Position numbers and translations under genes: made by a program | Notes under the pieces: model-generated | Databases searched by the model: none | The model's input: only the letters and a program-made list of their open reading frames with translations | What the model was told of the DNA's origin: nothing | In this document: piece by piece, positions 6,519-11,802 of the stretch | Layout: each line of letters opens with the position of its first letter | Numbering within the stretch: position 1 is the first letter of the stretch | NCBI GenBank assembly: GCA_023398155.1 | Contig: JAEWSV010000013.1 | Location: forward strand, 1-11,802 | Length of the DNA: 11,802 nt | DNA from: Spirochaetota bacterium | GTDB lineage: Bacteria > Spirochaetota > Spirochaetia > Treponematales > Breznakiellaceae | Direction: 5' to 3'

Positions 6519-7442
6519 CTATCGGGTATTCGGTTGATTATGCGAGGAATCCATCGAATCATACAAAAGGTTGATGAGCTCCACCTTGTTGCGCGTGCCC
6601 GTCTTTTCGTAGAGGTGGGAGAGATGGGTCTTGATCGTGGCCAAGGAGACGCAGAGGACATCCGCGATCTCGCCGTAGGTACGCCCGCGCGCCAGGTGGG
6701 AGAGCACCTCGGATTCCCTGGAAGAGACGCCGTACTGCTTCAGAGTCTCGGCAGCGGGCGTCGAGCCCTCCTTGTCCCGTTGGGCGACCCGCGAATCCCA
6801 TTCGATGATATGGGCGTAGACGATGAAGATGTTGAGGTAGGCGTAGAAGGCCGGCAGGACTACGTAGCGCCAATCCTCGAATCCCAAGCCGGGGATGAAG
6901 GCGCGGAAGAAGTCCAGGACGCATACCAAGCCGAAAAAGACGAAAAGGACCGCCATCCACACCCCGTGGTGTTTTCTCTTGCGGTGCGTCCTGCCCCGGA
7001 CCATCCACGTCATGCCGACGAAGATGGCCAGGCCGAGAGCGGCGAGGGTGAGGAAATGCAGGACATCCCTGACCAGGCCGGGCCAGAAGACGAAGACTAG
7101 ATCCGCGGCCGCCAAGGCGACGCCGCCGATCCGCATGGGGAACGCTAATCGGCGACGACGGGGGAGGTCGTCGAACGCCAGGGCGTAACCGGGGAAAGTA
7201 GCGATGACCAGGGCGGCGCCTGCGAGGGCCAGCTGGCCGAAGATGTTCCCGATGGGCCCGGTGACGGAGAACAACTCCAAGAGACTGAGGCTGGCGACGG
7301 AGACGCCGAAGGGCACGAGGTAGCCCAGGAGTTTCAGAGCCATCGAATCCCGCGCCTGGAGGTAGCGGAGGAGGAGGATCGTGAAACACACGAGGCCGAC
7401 CGAATACGACAGGCCCCAATAGAGAACTCGGAACAGCGTCAT
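6519..7442 (-). CDS. Seven-TM membrane-bound LuxR-family transcriptional regulator
   Basis: The 307-residue protein has seven hydrophobic helices (about 8-26, 37-58, 66-90, 104-121, 127-148, 161-181, 192-213). A short linker leads to a complete LuxR/GerE-type helix-turn-helix at 238-293: SSRESEVLSHLARGRTYGEIADVLCVSLATIKTHL and the following helix with KTGTRNKVELINLL. The conserved Glu of SxRExEVL, the GRTYGEIA helix and the TIKTHL recognition helix are all present. There is no receiver or autoinducer domain, so the membrane region is presumably the sensor, perhaps of envelope state, and the protein would bind DNA while anchored in the inner membrane. It is the first gene after a well-formed promoter and precedes the transport genes, which suggests it controls them and itself. 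ATG 7442 is used because TM1 begins at once; there is no Shine-Dalgarno sequence, and the transcript looks nearly leaderless. Confidence 0.88.
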   Translation of the reverse strand: MTLFRVLYWGLSYSVGLVCFTILLLRYLQARDSMALKLLGYLVPFGVSVASLSLLELFSVTGPIGNIFGQLALAGAALVIATFPGYALAFDDLPRRRRLAFPMRIGGVALAAADLVFVFWPGLVRDVLHFLTLAALGLAIFVGMTWMVRGRTHRKRKHHGVWMAVLFVFFGLVCVLDFFRAFIPGLGFEDWRYVVLPAFYAYLNIFIVYAHIIEWDSRVAQRDKEGSTPAAETLKQYGVSSRESEVLSHLARGRTYGEIADVLCVSLATIKTHLSHLYEKTGTRNKVELINLLYDSMDSSHNQPNTR

Positions 7443-7451
7443 GTCCGTCGC

Positions 7452-7480
7452 AGTGTAGAGGCGCGCCCGCGGGCAGTCAA
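7452..7480 (-). promoter_or_regulatory. Sigma70-type promoter upstream of the LuxR-type gene
   Basis: On the minus strand TTGACT (7480-7475, five of six consensus bases) and TACACT (7457-7452, four of six) are separated by exactly 17 bases. The -10 hexamer ends nine bases before ATG 7442, so transcription would begin only a few bases upstream of, or at, the start codon. The spacer starts with the palindrome GCCCGCGGGC (7474-7465), a possible operator placed where a bound repressor would block polymerase. The site lies in the 57-base gap after the carboxypeptidase gene, the widest gap within the signalling and transport blocks. Confidence 0.6.
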
Positions 7481-7499
7481 GGCGCCGGACGCCGGGAGC

Positions 7500-8345
7500 C
7501 TACTCCGTCGCGATCGGTAAAGGTTTTTTCCAGGCCGCGAAGAATTCCAGGCAGTACTGTTGGATACCCCCGAAACGCTTCTCGATCAGGGAGGCCGCGG
7601 CGGTTCCGACGTAGCGGTAATGCCAGCTCTCCCAACGGTAACCGGTGACCGATTCGTACCCCCGGGGGAAGGAGAGCGACCAGCCGAAGCGGCCGGCGTT
7701 GGCGGCGAGCCATTTCCCGGCCTTCGTCTCGGCGAACGAGTCGTCGATCGAACCGAAGTCCGCGGCCAAGCCGAGCTGGTGTTGGCTACGGCCGGGCCGC
7801 GCCGACTCGCGGTCCGCGGCTTCCTGGCCGAGTTCCGCCACCACCCGCGCGTACACCTGCTCCTGGTACGCGTAGGACCGGTATGCTGAGGAGACGAGGA
7901 GCGTGATCCCGTCCGCTCGGGCCGCCTCTCCCATGCGGACCAAAGCCTCGGCCGCCTCGGCGCGCAGCTTGAGGCCGGCCCGGTTCGCCTTGAACGCGTT
8001 ACCCGACCTCGCCGCGAGCTCTCCCAGGTCGGCGAGGTTCCGCGGCTCATAGTCGGCCGAGAGGATGCGGCGCTTATCGACGAGGATCGTAAGCGCGGAG
8101 TCGCCGGAAAGCGCTGCGGCGATCTCCGCCTCCAGGGCCGCCCCGTCCTGCATCGCGGCCGTCTTCAAGGCTTCCGCGAGGTCGGCGGGGATTCCCGCGG
8201 CCGCGGCGGCTTCGGCCACCCGAGTCGCGAACCCGGCTACCGGCTGCGCCGAGTCCGGAACGGCGACCGGACGCGCCGCGGGTACGCAGGAGACCAGGAG
8301 GAAGAAGGCGCTCAAGGAAGGGGTCAAGAACGAAGGCCGGCGCAT
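7500..8345 (-). CDS. Lipoprotein D-alanyl-D-alanine carboxypeptidase, peptidase M15/VanY family
   Basis: The 281-residue protein carries the zinc-peptidase motifs of the M15B (VanY/DdcY) family: SSAYRSYAYQEQVY (152-165), SQHQLGLAADF (187-197) with the first ligands His189 and Asp196, and the C-terminal WESWHYRYVG (238-247) with catalytic Glu239 and third ligand His242. These enzymes trim the terminal D-Ala from peptidoglycan stem peptides in the periplasm. The N-terminus MRRPSFLTPSLSAFFLLVSC has lipobox LVSC (Cys20), so the enzyme is membrane-anchored. About 100 residues of helical sequence precede the catalytic domain. ATG 8345 lies two bases after the stop of the HATPase gene; a GTG at 8351 overlapping that stop (GTGA) is an equal candidate, and translational coupling is likely in either case. 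An upstream in-frame codon at 8423 is rejected because it adds basic shadow sequence ahead of the lipoprotein signal. No vancomycin-resistance partners (VanH, VanA, VanX) are nearby, so a housekeeping or stress-remodelling role is inferred. Confidence 0.9.
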   Translation of the reverse strand: MRRPSFLTPSLSAFFLLVSCVPAARPVAVPDSAQPVAGFATRVAEAAAAAGIPADLAEALKTAAMQDGAALEAEIAAALSGDSALTILVDKRRILSADYEPRNLADLGELAARSGNAFKANRAGLKLRAEAAEALVRMGEAARADGITLLVSSAYRSYAYQEQVYARVVAELGQEAADRESARPGRSQHQLGLAADFGSIDDSFAETKAGKWLAANAGRFGWSLSFPRGYESVTGYRWESWHYRYVGTAAASLIEKRFGGIQQYCLEFFAAWKKPLPIATE

Positions 8346-8347
8346 GG

Positions 8348-8770
8348 TCACGAGAATACGACGGACACGCGGTGCCAGAAAAGGCCCCGGCGCACTTCGA
8401 TGGCGGAGGCGAGTTCCACGCACATCTTGAGGCCGAACCCTCGATAGAGACTCGCCGCCTCATCGAAACGCGGCCTGCCTCCCGCCCCCGACCTCGCATC
8501 TTCGAGCGCGCGATGAAAGGCCTGTAGGTTGGACGCGCGGTAACGCAAGGTAAGGACGGGACCGGGAACCGCGGAGAGGGTTACCACCGCGAACGGCGGC
8601 ATGACTCCGCGGCCGTGGGCGATGAGGTTATCGAAAAGCTCGCACGCGACGAGTTTCGTCCGCGCGAGCGCCTCCCCGGAGAAACCGGAGTAGCCGTCCA
8701 CGAAGCGCTCGAGGCGCGGCAGACTGGCATAGCTCGTGCGGAGAAGGACCGCCGCGGACCGGCCGCTCAT
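8348..8770 (-). CDS. RsbW/SpoIIAB-like HATPase protein with degenerate nucleotide site
   Basis: The 140-residue protein has the size and order of an anti-sigma-factor serine kinase. An N-box helix reads VACELFDNLIAHG (Glu44, Asn48, His52), a strand VLTLRYR follows, and a glycine-rich segment LYRGFGLKMCVELAS (108-122) leads to a final strand pair ending HRVSVVFS. RsbW-type proteins bind either a sigma factor or an unphosphorylated STAS protein and phosphorylate the latter. Here the usual Asp-x-Gly-x-Gly-type nucleotide-binding segment after the third strand is replaced by RYRASNLQAF, lacking both the Asp and the glycines, so kinase activity is uncertain and it may act by binding alone. The start is four bases after the STAS gene stop with no clear ribosome binding site, consistent with coupled translation. 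Immediate linkage to STAS and PP2C genes strongly supports the partner-switching assignment. Confidence 0.75.
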   Translation of the reverse strand: MSGRSAAVLLRTSYASLPRLERFVDGYSGFSGEALARTKLVACELFDNLIAHGRGVMPPFAVVTLSAVPGPVLTLRYRASNLQAFHRALEDARSGAGGRPRFDEAASLYRGFGLKMCVELASAIEVRRGLFWHRVSVVFS

Positions 8771-8774
8771 ACGG

Positions 8775-9104
8775 CTACAGCAGGACTTCGTTCGCTGAAC
8801 GTATGATAGGGAACAACTCCGCGAAGCCGGTGGACTCGATCGCGAGCCGTACGATCTCGCTCGGGCTCATGATGTAGAGCTTATGGCCCGATTCCTGGCC
8901 GTCCTCCACCGCCGACATGAGGACGCCGAGACCGGAGGACGAAAGATTGGAAACCCTCGACATGTCCAGGACCAGATTCGTCGTCTTGATGAGACTGTAG
9001 ACCCGCTGCTGGAACTCGGTATAAGTATAGGAGTTGACGGTTCCGATGACCTCGAGCAACGCGTAGCCGTCTCCCTTTCGCTCCGTGATGTTCAAATGGT
9101 CCAT
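8775..9104 (-). CDS. STAS-domain anti-anti-sigma-factor-type protein (SpoIIAA/RsbV-like)
   Basis: The 109-residue protein is one complete STAS domain. Strands include YALLEVIGTVNSYTYTEF and NLVLDMSRV, followed by the phosphorylation loop NLSSSGLGVLMSAV (53-66) and a final part ending GFAELFPIIRSANEVLL. By alignment with the SpoIIAA DSSGLG motif, the modified serine would be Ser57, while the preceding Asp is Ser55 here. In the partner-switch scheme the unphosphorylated form binds the RsbW-like protein and frees its client; the PP2C phosphatase encoded just upstream would reactivate it. AGGAGG lies four bases before ATG 9104 and overlaps the phosphatase stop codon (TAGGAGG), an arrangement expected for tightly coordinated expression. 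Confidence 0.92.
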   Translation of the reverse strand: MDHLNITERKGDGYALLEVIGTVNSYTYTEFQQRVYSLIKTTNLVLDMSRVSNLSSSGLGVLMSAVEDGQESGHKLYIMSPSEIVRLAIESTGFAELFPIIRSANEVLL

Positions 9105-9112
9105 GCCGCCTC

Positions 9113-11245
9113 CTAGCTGAATTTCACCGCGAGAATAGTGATGTCATCGTTCATTTCCTGGGACACGAACTCGGACACTGACTCGGAGAGGTAGCGTACG
9201 ATGCGTTCCGCGGATGCGGCCCGGTTTTCAAGGAGCGAGCTCTGGATGCGGTCCTTGCCGAAGCGGGCGCCGCGGATGGATTCGGCGTCCGTCAAACCGT
9301 CGGTGGTCACCAGGAGCGTGTCGCCCTGCTTGAACGTCGCCTTGCGGACGAGCACGTACGGTCCGATGTCCTTCACGAAACCGAGGACCTTGCCCTCGCC
9401 CTGGATCTCCACCGGGTTGTTGTACGCGGACGAGAGGAGCAGCATGATGGGCACGCCGCAGTTGACGTAGTAGAGCGAACGCTCCTTGAAGTCGAAGAGG
9501 CCGAAAACGCCCGCGAAGAAGGTCCCGCGCGGCAGGTTGGCCTTGATGAAGGCGTTCGTCTTGACGACGAGCTTCTTGAAATCCTTGGTTTCCTTGAGGA
9601 AGGTACGCACGACCGATTTCAATATGACCATCGACATGCTCGCGTTGAGCCCTTTTCCCGACACGTCGCCGATGACGAAGATGAACCGGTCCTGGGAAAG
9701 CCGGATGAAGTCGATGAAGTCGCCGCCGAGCTTGCGGGTGGACCGCGTCATGTAGGCGATGTCCACCGCCGGATGGGCGATACGGTCGATGTTCTCCTGG
9801 ATCGATTGGATGATCTGGGCCGAGAATTCGAGCTCGCGGTCCACGGTGAGCACCAGGGATTCCTGCGCGACGTTCTTCAGGTAATAGGCGACGACGAAGA
9901 GCTTGCCGTACACGCGCGAGATCGTATCGTAGTCGTAATCGGTGAAGTCGCCGCCGGTCACCTTCGCGCCGAGGAGGACCGCGCCGATGATGGTCCGGCC
10001 TTCGCGGAGCAGCACCAGGGCGTCCGCGTCGAAGCGGTCCAGGATCGCGAGCAGTTCGCCCTTCACGTCGTGGTACTCGTAGTTGGTGACGATTTCCGTC
10101 TTGAGGATTATTGAGACGTCGTTGTTGAGGAGCAGATCGATGCCGGGCGCCTTCCGCTCGAAACCGTTCTCCCCGGTCAGGCCGTTCGTGGAGCCTACGT
10201 TCACGAGCTCGCCCGCGGCGTTCTCTACGAGGAGGTTGACCGCGCTGCAGCCGACGCTGTCGCGGAGCAGGGCCAGGAAATTCTCGATGACCGGATCGCG
10301 GCCTTGGGAGAAGTCGATGGAAGAGAGCCCTTCTTCCAACCGCTCGCCGTAGGAGAAGCGGCTGCGGAGGAGGCGTACGTACCGGGCGCGCAGGAAGGCC
10401 GCCAAGCGGGTGGAACCGAGATACACGACCGCGGCCGCGAAGACCGCAAGGAACCCCGCGCCGCCGAAGGGTAGCGAGAGCAGCGAGAAGAGGATGCCGG
10501 CGATGAGGCCGAGGGTGATGGCGAACAAGGAGAACGAGGCCGCCGTCGTCGCCGCGGCGCCGAGGTCGAAGAGCCGCGTGATGGTCATGCCGTACCCGAG
10601 GGTGGCCGCCAGGAGGGCTCCGCCGACGGGCAGGAGGGTGTACGCCCAGGAAGCGCCGAACCGGAACGGCAAGACGATCGCGAAGCTGAACGCGACAACG
10701 TACCCTAAGGCCAAGCCGGCGACGACTACGACGGTCTGCAGCTTGTAGATGACGCTCTTGAAGAAAACCCGCCGGATCAACAGCAACGCGGCGGAAGCGA
10801 TGCCGAGGGCGAACCCGATGACCGTGATCGTGAGGTAGAGCGGCCCGGTCTCGCGGACCAGCTCTCCGCCTTCGATGCGGAGGCCGACGAGGTACCGATC
10901 CGTGAACAAGATGAAGTAGGCGACGAAGAGCCAGATCGCAGAAGCGAGCAAGCGCAGGATGCGCGGCTGCTTTTCGTAGGGGAAGGAGAGCGCGAGCAGC
11001 GCGATGATGAGGTGGGATGCCACCACAGACGCGCCTGCAACGCGCGCGAAGAACACGGCGGCCCCCGCCGACCCCGCCAAGGCCGAGGAGTAGGCGCCGC
11101 CGATGCCGAGGGCCGTGAGCGCGGCCGCTTGGCAATAAAAGAAGATAAGGCGCGCGTTGATGGAATCGGCGACGCGGAAACGGACCCAGAAGCCGAAGGG
11201 AATGAGGGTGAAGAAGAGCAGGTAGTCGACCAGGGAGAGGATCAT
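9113..11245 (-). CDS. Membrane-anchored RsbU/SpoIIE-type PP2C phosphatase with GAF-like sensor region
   Basis: The 710-residue protein begins with a polytopic region of eight or nine helices (about 4-280). A GAF-like alpha/beta region follows (about 310-455, with SVGCSAVNLLVEN and ALVLLREGRTIIGAVLLG), then a helical linker and a complete SpoIIE/RsbU PP2C domain (about 485-710). Metal-binding positions are all present: GGDFID (Asp509, Asp512), GDVSGKG (Asp527), TTDGLTD (Asp649, Asp653) and MNDDITIL (Asp700, Asp701). The family dephosphorylates a serine on STAS proteins, so the STAS protein encoded eight bases downstream is the expected substrate. The membrane and GAF-like regions presumably receive the signal, whose nature is unknown. 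ATG 11245 has GGAG seven bases upstream and lies four bases after the stop of the preceding phosphatase-like gene. Confidence 0.93.
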   Translation of the reverse strand: MILSLVDYLLFFTLIPFGFWVRFRVADSINARLIFFYCQAAALTALGIGGAYSSALAGSAGAAVFFARVAGASVVASHLIIALLALSFPYEKQPRILRLLASAIWLFVAYFILFTDRYLVGLRIEGGELVRETGPLYLTITVIGFALGIASAALLLIRRVFFKSVIYKLQTVVVVAGLALGYVVAFSFAIVLPFRFGASWAYTLLPVGGALLAATLGYGMTITRLFDLGAAATTAASFSLFAITLGLIAGILFSLLSLPFGGAGFLAVFAAAVVYLGSTRLAAFLRARYVRLLRSRFSYGERLEEGLSSIDFSQGRDPVIENFLALLRDSVGCSAVNLLVENAAGELVNVGSTNGLTGENGFERKAPGIDLLLNNDVSIILKTEIVTNYEYHDVKGELLAILDRFDADALVLLREGRTIIGAVLLGAKVTGGDFTDYDYDTISRVYGKLFVVAYYLKNVAQESLVLTVDRELEFSAQIIQSIQENIDRIAHPAVDIAYMTRSTRKLGGDFIDFIRLSQDRFIFVIGDVSGKGLNASMSMVILKSVVRTFLKETKDFKKLVVKTNAFIKANLPRGTFFAGVFGLFDFKERSLYYVNCGVPIMLLLSSAYNNPVEIQGEGKVLGFVKDIGPYVLVRKATFKQGDTLLVTTDGLTDAESIRGARFGKDRIQSSLLENRAASAERIVRYLSESVSEFVSQEMNDDITILAVKFS

Positions 11246-11249
11246 CGGT

Positions 11250-11765
11250 TTACTCCATCACCTTCGCGGCCAGGACGGTGACGTCGTCGCGGAGCGGTTT
11301 CCCGCCGGCGTGGTTGACGACGAGCGCCGCGAGGGAATCGACGAATTCGGCGATCGGTTTGACCGAATCGTCCGTCACGAAATCTATCCACCGCTCGCTG
11401 TCGCCGAGCATCTCGCCGGAGTCGTCGGGCACCTCCGACACGCCGTCGGAGGCGATGAGGATCGTGTCGCCGGGGAAGAGCTTGGCTTCCGAGATCGGCA
11501 CCGCTTCCAGGTCCAGGATGCCGATGAGACTGCAGTTGGAGGAGAGACGACGTATCTGGCGGCCCGCCTTGGTTTCGGAAATGATCAGGGGGTCGGCCAT
11601 GGACGCGTTCACGTAGCGGATCGTCATCTTCTTAGTATCCACGACCGCGATGAAGAGGACCGTGTACTTGTCCTCCAGCCGCATGCCCTTTATTGCCGCG
11701 TCCACGCTGCGCACGAGGAGTTCCAGGTCGTCCTTATGCTCGATGATGCGGATCGTGTTGACCAC
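11250..11765 (-). CDS. C-terminal part of a second PP2C/SpoIIE-type phosphatase, apparently frameshifted
   Basis: The 171-residue frame from GTG 11765 is the second half of a PP2C/SpoIIE domain. It contains strands YTVLFIAVVDTKKMTIRYVNA and the metal-site motifs IASDGVSEV (Asp107) and LRDDVTVL (Asp160, Asp161), matching TTDGLTD and NDDITIL of the neighbouring phosphatase. The first half, including the GDVSGKG-type Asp, is absent from this frame, so the product as it stands would lack part of the metal site. The bases just upstream encode GKGLAAALIMAS in another frame, exactly what should precede VVNTIRIIEHKDD, so GTG 11765 is probably an artificial start created by a one-base frameshift. The intact gene would continue beyond the window. 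In this operon it could provide a second input to the STAS protein or regulate another one. It ends four bases before the next gene. Confidence 0.7.
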   Translation of the reverse strand: MVNTIRIIEHKDDLELLVRSVDAAIKGMRLEDKYTVLFIAVVDTKKMTIRYVNASMADPLIISETKAGRQIRRLSSNCSLIGILDLEAVPISEAKLFPGDTILIASDGVSEVPDDSGEMLGDSERWIDFVTDDSVKPIAEFVDSLAALVVNHAGGKPLRDDVTVLAAKVME

Positions 11766-11802
11766 GATGCCATGATGAGGGCCGCGGCCAAGCCCTTGCC
11801 CG
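11766..11802 (-). pseudogene. Upstream frame of the same phosphatase gene, ending at the frameshift
   Basis: In the frame starting at 11800 the minus strand reads GGC AAG GGC TTG and onward, giving GKGLAAALIMAS, the typical GKGxxAALxMA helix after the GDVSGKG metal motif of SpoIIE-type phosphatases. Downstream this frame loses similarity, while the minus-one frame carries the rest of the domain. One extra G near 11765 (TCG GTG GTC instead of TCGTGGTC) would join them. A base-calling or assembly deletion is as likely as a true mutation. Confidence 0.6.

Noticed and set aside
5220..7100. 626-codon plus-strand open frame
   Set aside because: It is antisense to the POTRA/barrel and LuxR-type genes. 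It is highly charged, has no recognisable domain, and the minus-strand frames explain the region.
7500..8345. Vancomycin-resistance (van) gene
   Set aside because: The M15B motifs are shared by ordinary D,D-carboxypeptidases, and no VanHAX or VanRS genes are present. The two regulators nearby belong to other families.
9228..11135. 635-codon minus-strand open frame in another register
   Set aside because: It is an Arg/Pro/His-rich out-of-frame shadow of the RsbU-type phosphatase, whose frame contains all the catalytic motifs.
1..11802. CRISPR array, tRNA or rRNA genes, integrase or IS element
   Set aside because: No regular spaced repeats, tRNA-like arms with a CCA end, rRNA segments or transposase motifs were seen when reading the window; coding density leaves almost no room for them.

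Overview
The window reads as about 11.8 kb of high-GC Gram-negative chromosome. Every convincing gene lies on the minus strand, and adjacent genes either overlap or are separated by a few tens of bases. The envelope gene content (three lipoproteins with clear lipoboxes, a periplasmic LolA-like carrier, a predicted POTRA/beta-barrel outer membrane protein) shows a double-membrane cell. The mix of RsbU/STAS/RsbW-type partner-switching genes with a 7TM-LuxR regulator and a Lol-like operon would fit a high-GC spirochaete, but nothing in the sequence (no rRNA, no marker gene) fixes the lineage, so this is only a suggestion. There are no tRNA, rRNA, CRISPR or IS genes.

Reading in the direction of transcription (high to low coordinates), the first block (about 11802-7500) is a signalling cassette. 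It holds the C-terminal part of a PP2C/SpoIIE-type phosphatase that appears frameshifted at about 11765, then a second phosphatase with an 8-9 TM sensor region and a GAF-like region. A STAS anti-anti-sigma-type protein, an RsbW-like HATPase protein with a degraded nucleotide site, and a lipoprotein M15/VanY-type D,D-carboxypeptidase follow. Gaps here are -4 to +8 nt, so the block looks like one operon. No sigma factor is encoded in it, so the output of the switch is unknown.

The second block (7480 to 300, perhaps to 1) starts at a well-formed sigma70-type promoter (TTGACT-17-TACACT). It sits so close to the next ATG that the mRNA would be nearly leaderless. The genes are a seven-TM LuxR-type regulator, a 707-residue protein joining a polytopic inner-membrane domain to a signal-peptide-like segment, POTRA and predicted beta-barrel, two tandem lipoproteins that look like diverged paralogues, a LolD/MacB-type ATPase, a single FtsX/MacB-fold permease and a LolA-like periplasmic protein. 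I infer a self-regulated envelope transport system in which an ABC machine of the LolCDE/MacB class extracts an amphiphilic or lipoprotein cargo. The LolA-like protein would carry it across the periplasm, and the lipoproteins and barrel would act at the outer membrane. The cargo is unknown.

After the LolA-like gene lies a roughly 100-base imperfect inverted repeat (182-281) made of CGCAAAGG-like units. It is followed by the start of another exported protein that runs off the window at position 1; its only good start codon lies inside the repeat.
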